Assembly: GCA_003260075.1 (NCBI GenBank)
Contig: QLIY01000114.1
Coordinates: 177,238 to 241,237 of the forward strand
Source of the DNA: Phallusia mammillata
Taxonomy: Eukaryota > Chordata > Ascidiacea > Phlebobranchia > Ascidiidae
Length of the DNA stretch: 64,000 bases
Direction: 5' to 3'
Shown here: piece after piece, positions 45,184 through 59,900 of the stretch
How positions within the stretch are numbered: the first letter of the stretch is position 1
How the letters are laid out: each line of letters starts with the position of its first letter
The notes under the pieces: generated by a model
What the model was told of the DNA's origin: nothing
The model's input: the letters and a program-made list of their open reading frames with translations, nothing else
Database searches by the model: none
Position numbers and translations under genes: made by a program

Positions 45184-48100
45184 TAGCAGAGAGAGGTCAC
45201 AATTTGACGATTGTACAGCGGTTGAACAATTTGAAGAGCTTGAATTAAAATAAAATTGTTATTAAATTTATTAAAGTAAAAACTGTAAATTAAAGTTAGT
45301 TTCGAAACAGCCTCGTCTATATTTAGCTGCATTTTAAAAACTAAATTTAATATCATTTCGTAGCAAAACAGAGGAAAACCAGTGTACAGATAATTAACAA
45401 ATTCGAATTTGAAAAACAGATGCGTATCTGCACTTACGTTACGTCACAATGACGGTATCGATGACGCCACGAGCGGTTGTCACTAGAAACGCAAGTGGTA
45501 CTGCATTCACCCCAAGTGGACCATTCTTGTTTGCAAGTCACATCTGCGCAAAAAATACATTAAAAATTTACAAAAAACACTAATACAAGTTACGACAAAT
45601 TATCTTTACCAGTGCAGTTGGTCGCCGTACAAGACTCAATGTTACAATCTCTTTGTTGGTGTAATCCCCTCTGACACCAATAACTTGCATAATTTTCCCA
45701 GTACTTGGATCTGAACGTTCTAATTAATTCAAAACACCATTTTCAGCATTACATAAAAGGCATTTTCCACAAGGTTTTAATTGACAAATATACTTTTGCT
45801 GAATTTTTTTAAGCGCAGGCTTTAAGCGTAAAAGCGTTTTTAGAATAATAATTGGTGTATGCAAAATTACCCAAAACGTCTTTGGATTCCGACACCGCAA
45901 CTTCGACTGCATTGGCTCCATGCAGACCACATTGTGTCACTGCTGATGATGTCATTGCACGTATCAGAAATACCGCAAGTGCGAGTACCGTTGGTGATTT
46001 TAGGCCGGCAGTCGACTTGACCGTTATTGCATGAACAAGTTGTGCAATGCCCAATGTCAAACACAGAACCAGGTCTGTGGATAAAAAGGTGGTAAATCTA
46101 CGCCATTTCAACACAATTTACGACAGAGCTAATTCATAGCTTTCAAAGAACAACTTTTTTGCTAGGTGCTTGGAACTTAATCTACTGTACTCCAACTGTG
46201 AGCACAAGCTGCAACCCGTAGCCCGTTGAACAACGGTTCTACATCCAGCGGAAGGTTTGAATATTTAAGTGTGGCCGCTATGGTATTTGTATGTTAGCGA
46301 GCGAATTCAGGTATTTAAATGTTTCTGGGGATGACAATGCGTCCACTGCTATTTTGCTGTTACATAATAATGCGACTAAAATCGATTCCCAATTTTACTT
46401 GTTGTTAAGTCAATATTGACCTGAATATAGCGTCACGCCCTCAAACATTCGACCTATGTAGTAACAGTCTCAAAGTCTTACCCTTGAATAACCCCCTTGA
46501 CGTAACAACTGCACTGGTCACGTGTTACGCATCTCCCGTTCTGCCATAGCAATCCTACGTCACACTCGCATCTCTCCACGTCACAAGCGACCGGGTCACT
46601 AGTCGTGTTGCCATGGCCGCAAGTTACGTCATCACTGAAATCGCTACTCAAACCGAGACAAGTTGACACTGAAGAAAGAATATAAACTGTAAAGGTGACG
46701 TCACGCAGGCATCACGTCACAGATGACGCAAACCTCCTTTGCAGCTCCGGCAGTTTTGTACTGGTTTGGATCCAGCAGGACATAGCCCCGGTCTACATGG
46801 TTCTAGGAAGCAGGATTTAACCTGCAAAGGTGTGTGTGGGTTTAAAATATTTAATCTACAGTTTACATTTGGAATTTGGTTAATGTATTTTTACCTTGTA
46901 AGCTGAACCACCACAAGTTGTGGAAATTATCCCGTTTTCACCACGACAGGTTCTTCGGCGAACTTGGATTCCTCCATTGCAAGTTCTGAAATGTTACGAT
47001 TGTCGCAATACACAAATCATTGCAGTTAACACTAACAACTGAACCCGTATTTCGGTTTAGTAAATGAGGTAAAAATTGCAACACATAAATTTAATGTACT
47101 GGTTCTTTTTTGTTGAAATTTCATCCAATCGGTGAAACTTTGTGGGTTCAAATCCCATCGCGGGCTAGATTTTCTAGCATACGCCTTGTCATTTCGTAAA
47201 TGCTTGGTGACCGGCTGATTCGGTATTACGCCTTCAATAGGCCTGACGATTTTATACTGAGTTTGCTGTGATTGCTGTTCTATATGGATGCTTCAAGGCT
47301 GATCCAAGTTATGGATTTATATTATTTGGCGAAACGTTAACGAAATTTACGTCAAGTTGTTTATCAAAGTTGTTAAACAGCTTTTTCCTATAGTCTTTTG
47401 CTTATTTGTTCTTACCTGTCGCATTGAGTCCATGCAGACCACGTCGACCATTTTCCGTCGCTTGAACAAAGATTTAACCCACAGTGAACAGTCTGTACTC
47501 TATTCCCATGACATTGGCCTAAAAATAAAGTTTTTGTGATATTTTCCATAAAGATGGCAACCACAATACCAAATGACATATTTAGGCAATCCAGTTTTGA
47601 CCGTAGCATTTTTTCCTTTTAAAAAACTACGAATTTTTGTAATACCTTTTTTCCTGCAAATTCGGGACCTTTGCGACACTCCAATATTCGCTCTGCTTGA
47701 GTTGTTAAACCTAATGAATAGCGGAAATTAAAATAAAAACGTTTTTTTTTGTATTTTAAGACAAAAATAGTATTTATTGTGGTAAAAATGATGTCTTTTA
47801 CGTTGAACAGCAAAAGAACTAACTACGAAATCGCTTTATTCACCCCCCCCCCACAAAAACAATATGTGTCCCCTTCAGGGAAGGGGACCCATAAATAGTA
47901 TTTATTGTGGTAAAAATGATGTCTTTTACGTTAAACAGCAAAAAACTAACTACGAAATCGCTTTATTCTTAACAGTAAAACGCATAAAGATAAAAATATT
48001 GTTTAAGATTCACGTTTAATTAAGTTTTTAACAAAAGAAACTTACATTTGGACGCAAGTACGGCTGCACTGAGACCACGGGCTCCATGGCAACCAACTGC

Positions 48101-51100
48101 CATCGCAACTGTGATTGGTGCAGACAAATCTACCACTAACACAAGTACAGCTGTGACATCCAATCATCACACGGTTACCACTTTGGGCTCCCCCCCCCCG
48201 GACGCAAGTACGGCTGCACTGAGACCACGGGCTCCATGGCAACCAACCGCCATCGCAACTGTCATTAGTGCAGACAAATCTACCACTGACACAAGTACAA
48301 CTGCTACAACCAATCATCACACGGTTACCACTTTGGATCGTATGGTTTAAGCTGGTGTCGAATGGTGAAATGGTTGTCGATTCGCAAGAGCAGTTCGAAA
48401 TGGGAACACATTGGTTGGCCTAAAACAATACTTGTGTTATATTTTGTTTTGTTTATGTTCTTGTACATAGTAATTGATGCGAAGTTAAGGCCAAGATAAT
48501 GAAGCTTTTACTTTTAAATGAGAGGTTTATAAATTCAGGAAGCCGAATTTTAACTTTTTCTGTAGAAAAACTTTTAATTACGTTTTTTACACAATCTCAT
48601 TATTTTTTGCTCTATATCTGTATGATGGTGGTAATATCTGTTGTTGCTGCTTACCGTCCAAAATAAAATCAAAAACAAACAAATTAAAAATTTACAGTCG
48701 TTGTGATTGTCCGTTTGGTGTTTGTAATAAAAAATGTTTCTGCTTCGTACATTTTTGTACATTATTTGCTTGCAATGATTGCAAATGCATCTCTTTTAAG
48801 AACCCGCCCAAACAAGCTCAACCCGCAACTTATTAAAACAGCTCGCAAATCGATGTCAAAAAGGAGCCCAATCGAGCAACAAAAACGCCACCCTAGCTTT
48901 ACAGGCTTGACAAAATGTTAGAAACTTTCACGACTGGAAAAGTCAGACTAATACATAAAACACAACATACCTGCAAGTAATATCCATCTGGACAAACGCA
49001 GGACCACCTACATTCGTTAGCACAACCAGAACCGTGCGTTACGTCATCAGTGACGTCTCGACAAGTGGTAGGGCAACGCGAGCATTTGTACGTGGCGTCG
49101 GGTGGACATTGCGAACATTTCGTTGCGTTGGTTGTGCTCAGTAAAGCGGAACACGTGCGCGTCTGTCGGTGTGAAGCTGGCCTCAGTGAACCGGAACACA
49201 TATAAAGAGACACGTGACTTCCGCCAACTGCAAAAAATGACAATTTTAATTAAAGTAAAGCGAATTTAAGGATCTAGTAAGTCATCTAGGGTTGTAAGCA
49301 AGCCCGAAACAGACCCGATGAAAAAACGGAAGTGCGAGCGTGAAAACGATTTCAAAAATAACAAATCCCAATTGAGGGCAAAAAGTTGGTGAAATTGCGG
49401 CACAAATGATACCTAGTGCAAAGTATTTAAAACCGAAAAGCCCCCCCCCCGTAAGCAAGCCCGAAACAGACCCGATGAAAAAACGGAAGTGCGAGCGTAA
49501 AAACGATTTCAAAAATAACAATCCCGATTGAGGGCAAAAAGTTGGTGAAATTGCGGCACAAATGATGCCTGGTGCGAAGTATTTGAAACCGAAAAGCCAG
49601 GCCCGATTTGCAGCCTGTGTGGATCGACTAGCTAAGAAGAATTGATTTTAAAAACTAAAACATTTCGACCCTTTCAATAAACTTTATGTTTTTAGTTTGT
49701 CAAGTTATATATACTACGTGGTATTCAATGATTCACCACACAAACTGTTTACTACTATTACACTGGATATCCGTATGTTACCTAAATTCAATTCGGTACT
49801 TAACACTTTGCTTGCTCTTTACAACATAATCCACAATAGATCAAGTAGTTTTTCCAACATATTGCCAAACACATAGAGCACCTTGACAATATCTTTCCCT
49901 GTGTTGTCTTCCTATACCACAAGTTGCAGAACATGGACTCCAGTTTCCCCACTCTGACCAAGAAGGCGCACATGGCAATGGTAAATCACGTGATGTAATG
50001 CATGGACGCGTTTCGTGACTCTGACCTTTGCACTTTAACCCCGCTGACCCCACAGCAGTAGGGTTACTAGGCGACCGAAATCTGTGCTCTTGTCCACGGT
50101 GTCCACATGTTCTGTGTCAAATAATACCTTGTTTAAAGAAATCTGACATGAAAATTTGTCAAGATTGCTGGTATTGGTATTCGGAGCAACTGCCTTATGT
50201 TTGTACGGTCGTGGGTTTTAATCCTATCTTGGCCACTAATTGTTCTCGTAAGCAAGAAATTTAAAGCGGCATTGTGCCAGCCCCCCCCCCAACTTTATGT
50301 TTTTCATTTGTCAAGTTATATATACTACGTGGTATTCAATGATTCAACACACAAACTGTTTACTACTATTACACTGGATATCCATATGTTACCTAAATTC
50401 AATTCGGTACTTAACACTTTGCTTGCTCTTACAACATAATCCACAATAGATTATGGCGCTGTAACATCAAGTAATTTTACCAACATATAGCTAAACACAT
50501 ACAACACCTTGGCAATGTCTGTCCCTGTGTTGTCTTCCTATACCACAAGTTGCAGAACATGGACTCCAGTCTCCCCACTCTGACCAAGATGGCGCACATG
50601 GTAATGGTAAATCACGTAATGTAATGCATGGACGCGTTTCGTGACTCTGACCTTTGCACTTTGACCCCGCTGACCCCACAGCAGTAGGGTTGCTAGGAGA
50701 CCGAAATCTGTGCTCTTGACCGCGATGTCCACATGTTCTGTGTCAAATAATACCTTGTTTTAAAAAAATCTGACATGAAAATTCGCCAAGATTGCTGGTA
50801 TTTGGAGCAACTGTCTTATGTTTATACGGTCGGGGGTTTTAACCCTATCTTGGCCACTAATTGTTCCATAAGCAAGAAATTTGAAGCGGTATTGTACCAA
50901 CTCAGTGGTTCCCGACGGTTTGAACTTATTTAAAGTCACCAACTCCCGAAATCGAAAAAAATAAAAGAATTTAGGAGCTAGCAATAAAGGAAGCTCGACA
51001 GCAGACTCATTGTGAGTATATCGCGTTCAGGCGTTGGGAGCCCATCTAGAATAACAAATCCAACAAACCCTAAACCAGTAAGCACAACCTGTACGTACCA

Positions 51101-54100
51101 AAAATAACGAATCGATATGAAATATTTAAGGACTGTAAGAGGATATTTTTGTTCATTATCACACAAAACATAAAAATCTAGGCTAAGATTTAAACCCACA
51201 CCATTGGAGTCAACTGTAAGTTAGTAAAAGAACTTACCTGTCGCAGTGGGACCACCCTGACCATTGTGACCAACCACAATCGATCGTGCAATTTGATTGA
51301 CAGCTCTTTCGACCGTTCACACAAGTGCATTGACAACCGTCCACAGTAAAACTTGATTGTGGTATGTGCTCGTTGTTATTCACTGTACATCTGCAAGTCA
51401 AAAAGACCAGTTGAAGAGACAATATAAAGATCTGCGACATGTACTGCATACTTCACATAGACGATTTTAGAAACTGCAAGCTTTTAACCGGACAACCATC
51501 CTAACAAATGGCTATGTTTGGAATCTACGTGACATGTGCACTTAGTGGACATATACGGGGTCATAGTTTGGAAGGATTAACTTTTTTAGTCAAACTTGGA
51601 AGAAAATTTAACTAATATGTGTGTAAACTTAAAAATGTGTAAAGCGTTCCCCCCCCCCCAAAACTTGATTGTGGTATGTGCTCGTTGTTATTCACTGTAC
51701 ATCTGCATGTCAAAAAGACTAGTTGTCGAGACAATTTTAAGATCTGCGACATGTGCATAGTACTTCACATAGACGATTTTAGAAACTGCAAGCTTTTAAC
51801 CGGACAATCATCCTAACAAATGGCTATGTTTGGAATCTACGTGACCTGTGCAGTTAGTCGACATACAACTAACTGCACTAGTCTGTAGTACATGGCAGTG
51901 AACAAATATCACAAATTAAAATTTCATTTCGGGGGCTTGTGGGTGAACCCCTGGATCTTTCAGGTTCAAACAGGGTGAACTCCAAAGGATTAACTTTGGT
52001 AACTATAATTTGTGTAAATTAAAAAAAAAGTTTAGAGCATTTTCTTTCCCAGCCGGGTAAAACAAACCAGGGTTGGACAGGCAAAGAAAACAAACCGTAC
52101 GAAACAAAGCTGGGCAAAGAGTTGATTTAACATATTTTTTTCTAATTTGGTGGCTTGCGGATGTACCCCTGGGTCATACGGGGTCATAGTATGAAAGGAT
52201 TAACTTTTTTAGTCAAACTTGAAAGAAAATTTAACTATTATGTGTGTAAACTTAAAAATGTGTAAAGCGTTGTTTCTTTGCCGAATGGGTGGAACGAACC
52301 ATCATTAAAGCCGAACCAAAACAATATGTGACCTGCATAAAAAGCACAGCGCTGGACGAAGGGATGCTTTAATTGAAATTTTACCAGTTTAGGGGTTTGT
52401 AAGTGAACCTTTTAGATCATATGGGGTCAAACTTTGGAAAGATTACCTTCGGGTAGCTAGCTTTTATATGTGTAAATTTGAAAAAGTTTAAATCCTTACG
52501 GGAGGAACAAACTGGCATTAAAGCGAAAAAAGAGAAAAAAACGGACGAAAACAATATGGGTCTCTTTCAGGGACCCATAACGTAAAAAAATGATATCAAA
52601 TACCTGCACTGGTCGATAGTTACACAAGCTCCATCTTGTAGGTATCTGCCTTGCGGACAAAAGCAGCCGCCGATGTTGTCTCGAACAACACATTCCGATC
52701 TACAACGAACATTCGCGCTCAAGTCTGCGCATGTTTGAGAGCAGGCTTCGAATTCGGAGCAGCTGGAACCGTTCACAAATAGACGACCGCCATTGCAGAA
52801 TCCTGCACGGCACAGGAAACATTGTATCAGAGAAAATACAAAAAGAGCAGCAATTTTAGGATGGTCCATAAAAGTGATTCTCAACTTGTTGTTCAACTTT
52901 CAGACGTAATTTTTCAATTTAAATCCAGTACATTTTCAAAAGGTAAGAAGACAAGATGTTAAAAAAGTTTCATCCAATAGTTTGTTTGTGTTTGATAATT
53001 GTATGATACTTAGGGCAGTGATTCCCAACCGGGGAGAAATGTTAAGGCTTGGGGGCGAATTCACTTTTATTTATACATGTGGTTTGTAAATAGACACTTC
53101 GGCCCCGAAAATATAACCAACATTGATAAAAGGCCCAATTTTAAATGCTCCTACAGTTTACCCTATGGTATATTAGAGAGGAATGAAAATGTTCTTAATT
53201 GTGAAATGAGGAATTTGTAGAAAAAGGTTCGAAACAACTAATACCCCCCCCCCTACTTTTATTTATACATGCGGTTTGTAAATAGACACTTCGGCCCTGA
53301 AAATATATCCAAATTTCATAAGACCCCATTTTAAATGCTCCTTCTATAGTTTAGCCTATATTATATTAGAGAGGAATGAAAACGTTCTTAATTGTGAAAT
53401 GAGGAATTTGTACTAAAGTGGTTGGAAACCACTAATTTTAAAAAATGCTTACCAGGTGTACATGGCACAGCATTGCACACTTTAGTCTCGGAGCAGACCC
53501 CAGGACACCCCTGCCCACCATTTCGCGGTTCCGGTGAGTCACATGACCTTTGCCTGATCTGGATTCCACCTCCGCAAGTGAGACTGCACTGAGACCAGTG
53601 TTGCCATGGAGACCATGCTCCGTCACGTGCACATGAGGTCATAAAACAAACGCTGCGAGAAATAAAATACATAATCATGAAACTTTGAATCACGTTTTTC
53701 CGTTAAAAATATACTGTTAAGTCTGTTAAACAGTTGATTAATCTTATTTGTATTGTTCTCAACAAAAAGTGTAAATAACCCCCCCCCCCATAAAACAAAC
53801 GCTGCGAGAAATAAAATACATAATCATGAAACTTTGTATTACGCTTTTCCGTTAAAAATATACTGGGTCTGTTAAACAGTTGATTAAGCTTATTTGTATT
53901 GTTCTCAACAAAAAGTGTCAATAATGCCCATAGTAGTCGAAAAATAATAATTTAAGATTGTAGATTGGTAAAAGAAACAAAAAAGTACAACTTATGCCAT
54001 GTTGCCAATACTGCGTTTTTGAAGAGATTTTCCTGAAGATTTAGCTGATTATGCGTAACTTTTGAAGCGGTTCTACTTACGTAAAAACACGTTTTTTGTA

Positions 54101-56886
54101 ATAATCAGATTTTAGTTTACAAACATTTTCATTTGTTGTTTCTTAAAACTAAAAACTAAATTTTTAAAACTAGTTTTTGAGCGTCAAAATAGGTCAAATT
54201 GAACCTATTCTTGCTGAAAAGAGAATACTGAGTTTTCCTACCTGAAGTCCTGAAAAGGGCCTTTACATTCTGTTTCCTTTGTTTCTCTTGATGTATTTCT
54301 ATCTTCACTTCGATTCAGTCCTCGATGTCTTGACCTTCTTGCCACACCACATGTTTGTTCGCACTGCGACCAACCTGACCATTCCCCATAATCACAGGTG
54401 ACGTCACTGTCTGTGACGTAGCAGCGTGTGACGTCCTCGTCTGATGCATCGGTGCAATCGATGACACCATTACAAACTGCCGTCCTGTGTAATGACGTGA
54501 AAAATACTTTTGGTTAATGCCCTATTTTTGTTGGTTTGGTTGCTAATATACAAACTTATAAAGAACCCATTTTAAAACGTCAAGGAATTTATTTCACACC
54601 GAACCTCAGAATACTACATTATGGAACCGTACCGGAGTTGTAAGCTGACCTAAAACTAACGTGCAAGCCCGAAAGTAAAGGCCTGAAATCCGGCATAAAT
54701 GATTTTTTTTGAAACAATGATAGCCCGAATTGAAGCAAAAATGATGCTGAGTATAAACTCATGCCCGAATCAATTCCGTTTTGTCGAGACTCAAGTCCGA
54801 ACCTACAAGTTTGGTTCGAACACTGTAATACAGTATTAAAAAGTAGAATTGAAAACTTGGTTTACGGCAACGCGAGTTTCAGTGTTTCTTTTCCTTTTAT
54901 ATACCTCTTGCAGTGTTTGAAATAGTTATTTCCAAACTATCTTGCATAGATTTCGATAACATACACTAGAAACCAACCCTGTACCTGTTGATACATTCCC
55001 GAGATATGAAACACTTGAATTCGCCTTGTACACAAAACGGCGCCGTGGTGCTTGTCAGTTCCGTGGGGCTGACTGTTGTGAACTTTAAAGCAAAAAATAG
55101 TAACTGAAAATACAAGAGTAGCTCTCTTTGGTCTGTTATTACCGCAAAACATTACCTCCTCTAGAAGACGTTGTCCCATTGTGGTAGTAACATGCACAGT
55201 GCTTGGACTTGTGAGCAACTCGCTCAAGACGTTTGATGACGTCATCATGTTGCTTGGTGACGTCATAGTGACGGTTGACGCTGCAATGAAAAAGTGTTGT
55301 ATGCCTCAACTACTATGGAGGAGTAGGCTACTACAAAGTATTGAAGACCAACATTTTTTTATACACACCTGTGTTAGATAAGAATGCTTGACAGTAGCAA
55401 CAACCATTTTCAGGTTGTATCAGTGTTTCGTTATCCGGGCATCCAACAGTTGAATATTCACAATACCTGTCAAAAATGAGAGGAACCGTTTATGGTTTTC
55501 TGCAGGTTATGTCTATTTAGCAGTAGACACAATACGTGTTGTTGACGACCAGTGAATAGACAGCAGTTAATTACAGTAGAGAAACAGTATACAAAATATT
55601 TTTAAAAAGAGCGACAGACGATCAGCTTCAGTGTAATCTTTTGTTTGCAGAAATTATTTGGAAGTCAATATCAAGTTTCCGTCGTATTCAGTTGCACAGA
55701 CGTTGATCGTCTTTTTGAGCATATTTTGTACATTCGATAAGTAAAGGCTACACAGGCTGATTCCTGTAGTCTATTATGGCATTACACTTAGTAAAATAGT
55801 CTTTCCAAAAGCTTACAATACAGGATACTAAAAAGGATAGTTCACTTTTTAACAACACCCCCCCCCCCACCAGTGAATAGACAGCAGTTAATTACAGTAG
55901 AGAAACAGTATACAAATCTTTTGTTTGCAGAAATTATTTGGAAGTCAACATCAAGAATCCGTGGTATTCAATTACACTGACGCCGATCGTCTGCCGCTCT
56001 TTTTGAGCATATTTTGTACATTCGATAAGTAAAGGCTACAAAGGCTGATTCCTGTAATCTGTTATTGCATTACACTTAGTAAAATAGTCTTTCCAAAAGC
56101 TAACAATACGGGAAACTAAAAAGGATAGTTCCCTTTTTAACAACAGTGTTAAAACATAAGACACGATTTTAGCACCACACCTGAAGTGGGCATTTACCTT
56201 TTATTGCAGACATGTTTTGACTTTGCGAATATACGCCTTTAGTCTCAAGAAAACAATCAAATCACATTTTTAAACCTTAGATATAGTGTACTGTACTGAA
56301 CAACCAATTCGTATTAAGCTTACCGTCGACAGGTAACAGTTCCGTTTTCCGCGCATGCGCACAAGTCGCACAAGCCCTGGCGCCCCCCCCCCCAGTTCCG
56401 TTTTCCGCGCATGCGCACAAGTCGCACCAGCCATGGCGCCACTGCTCTCCTATCTTACGTGACTTCACAGATGTATTGCCTAGTGACGTCACATTTTTGC
56501 TGACGTCACAGGTGGGACAAGCTGACGTCGGACAGCGTTTCGATTTTCGGTATGAACCACGACAGTTTCTCGGTTTTCCGTATCTGAAAAGTTTTACAAC
56601 ATTTTTGTGCTTATAAGTGAGACTAGTAGAGTGGTGAAATATAGAATTCAAACATTTTTTTCCAAGGGAAACAACAATAAACGTTTGTTATTTAATGAGT
56701 GTTGGTATATTGCCACAGAATAGCACAAATTTTGTTGATACTCGTTTTGTGGAGTTCCGACTACTCTTTCGGTAGTCAGTACAGTCGTTTAAAAAGTTTT
56801 ACGTTTTGGGGACCTGTGGGTGAACCGCTGGGTCCATCGGAGTCAAACTTCAGGAGGATCAAATTTGGATTATTAATTAACATCTC

Positions 56887-56965
<79 letters not shown>

Positions 56966-59900
56966 AGCACTCTTTCTTGACCAAACGCGTCTCACAAACC
57001 AGCGTTAGATAGAAAAAGAAAAAAAATACGGACAAAAACATTAATTCGTACGGTACGGTACGATATTACTACCTTCGTTATGTCGAGTTACAAATACTCG
57101 TCGCCGTCAGAACTACTCGTATTTGGCTATAACATCTTCTGTAGATACAAAACTCGACTATCTTGTGCTACTACTCTCCCCCCCCCCCCCCTCTTTCTTG
57201 ACCAAACGCGTCTCACAAACCAGCGTTAGACAGAAAAAGAAAAAAGAAAAAAAAAGAAAAAAAAGAAAAAAAATACGGACAAAAACAATAATATCCTTAA
57301 TAATTCGTACAGTACGGTACAATATTACTTCCTTCGTTATGTCGAGTTACAAGCACTCGTCGCCGTCGGCACTAGTCGTATTTGGCTATAACATCCACTG
57401 TAGATACAAAACTCGACTATTTTGTGCTACTACTCTCCACGTTATACCAGGCTACAAGTACTCATCGCTACTCGGGCTACAAAATTTACCAAAGATATTC
57501 GAGTATCGTCTGCTACTACGCCCGACACAACGTTGGGTTTTAAGTACTCGACACGACTCGTATTTAGACATAACTTTTACGAAAGATACAAAACTCGATT
57601 ATTTTTTTGAAAGGTACGAGTATTTTGTGTTACTGCTCCCTATGAAATATCAGGTTACAAAAACATATTTTTAAAATATTCGGGTGCTACTACTCGCTAC
57701 GGTACGAGTACCACTATTTTATCGAGTTTAGACCCCCCCCCCCACACGACTCGTATTTAGACATAACTTTTACGAAAGATACAAAACTCGAGTATTTTTT
57801 TGAAAGATACGAGCATTTTGTGTTACTAAGTACCCCCTATGATATATCAGGTTACAAAAACATATTTTTGAAATATTCGGGTGATACTACTCGCTACGGT
57901 ACGAGTACCACTATTTTATCGAGTTTAGAGTTCACTCTTACCGACTCGGGTGCAACGGGGACCGAAAGGCCCACTGGACGCCGTTGACCCCGCATGGTCC
58001 AAAACATGGGCCCCAATCCGACCAGTCGGTCCACCCACAAAGTGCTGTATCATCACAATTCGGGTCTTCGGCACATTCTCCCAACCGACCACCGCCCAAA
58101 CATTGACATATTTGGCAAAGCTCTTTTCTCCTTACTTCCTCGCCAATTTCAAAAGCCTGAAAATAGGTTTATAACAAGGTCATGTTACAAGCGTAAAATA
58201 AGTGACCGAATCCAGGTAACACCTATCTATCAAGTTGTTTCTAACGCATGTCACGCAATGAAGAAACCGGTTTCTTAAAATTGACAAATCATATTGTTTT
58301 AAAATATTTTGCCCAAATAGTTTATTTTAAAAATGGTTTGAGGCTCTTTTGGCAACTCCCCCCCCCCTTTATAACAAGGTCATGTTACAAGCGTAAAATA
58401 AGTGACCGAATCCAGTTAACACTTATCTATATCAAGTTGCTACTAACGCATGTCAAGCAATGAAGACATCGGTTTCTTAAAATAGACTAAATATATTGTT
58501 TTAATAGATTTTTGCCCAAAAGGTTTATTTTAAAAATGGTTTAAGGCTGTTTTAGCAACTATTGGACCCTAACCGGTCCCACGAACATGGCAGAAAAAAC
58601 AACTACAAGTAGATTTTTAAACCTTGGGAATCTTTATGGTTTAAAGAAAGAAAGAATCAGATTAGAATTGATTTGGTTTTGTTTTTTAAAATGTTTGGCT
58701 GCTTTTCACCCTAAAAAGTGTTTTTACCAGTATATATTTATTCCCTAAACACTTCGGTTTTATGTTTTTTTCAAATAAACTTTAAATTTATAAATTCGTA
58801 ACCATATTTAAACAGAGAGTCGAATTTTTAGGAAAACTTTGAATTAAGAATTTTGCGAAACACCAATAGTACGTTGTTTATAATTTGTTTATATTTTAGT
58901 TCTTTTTTCAACAGGTTATAGACTACAACTCATACTTACTTGTCCGTTAACGTAACATGGGCACTCGTTGTCTGGGACGCACTGGTCGCTGGTCTCGTTG
59001 CTAAGCACGTGACCGTAAGGACAAAAGCAGCCGCTCTTGCACCCGACCGATGACGTCACGCACGACGCGTCACCGCCTCTGACGTAATCACGACACGTCA
59101 ACGGACAAGGGTTGATAACGTCCAAGGCATCAGAATCGCAATTGTGGTAAATTTTGTTTCCTGTAAGTTCATATTGTTTTACCGAAATGACTGGATTCGA
59201 ATACAAAACTGTGGGGAAAATTAGCAGCAAACCTTTGGTATTGGATTGTACATGACTTAGATTGCAGATAAAAATGCTCGACACAGTTTGAGCATCGTTG
59301 CAACACTTGAAGCCGTACAACTGATTGTAAAATGCGAAAAATGTGACTTGATTTGGTCAAATGCTTTTCACTGACTACTTCTAACATAAAAACCGATTGA
59401 AAATCTGGCGTTATGACATGAGCCCCACCCATGACTTTGAGCCTAAATTACATTCCTTTGATTTTTTATTTATTTTTTTTCAGAGGGAATTTTTAAACAA
59501 CCAAGCTGCTCAAATTCCGATAAAGAAAAAACCCCCCCCCCAGCGCCACCTTGAGCTCAATCCACCACCGCAAGTTACGTCACATGACGTCCAGAGAGAC
59601 CACTCAGTCAAAGTCTGTGTTTTGTCTAAATGTTGAAAATTTTTAAAAACCTTTTGCAGCAACGATTTTACTCTAAAATTCAAATAGTGTAAATTAGGCT
59701 TGCTATTTTTTATCGTTCTTATGCGACGCTTGTTTGCACCGTTTTATCAATCTTTTGTGTGACTTAAGTGGTGAGTAACTGATGTGGCCCCCTATACCCC
59801 CCCCCCCATGGCAGAAAATACAACTACAAGTAGATTTTTCAGCTTGGGGAATTTTTTTTTTTCATATTTAGTTTTTCAACATGTTATAGAGTACAGCTCA

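Noticed and set aside
48190-48350. Real tandem duplication of a VWC-TSP1 exon
   Set aside because: The repeat is separated by a short C-run inside the exon, identical in style to many non-coding joins; haplotype contig overlap explains it.
47410-48350. CRISPR-like or satellite periodic repeats
   Set aside because: Repeats are only the paired contig-end copies and module-level similarity between TSP1/VWC exons; no regular spacer structure, and the window is eukaryotic.
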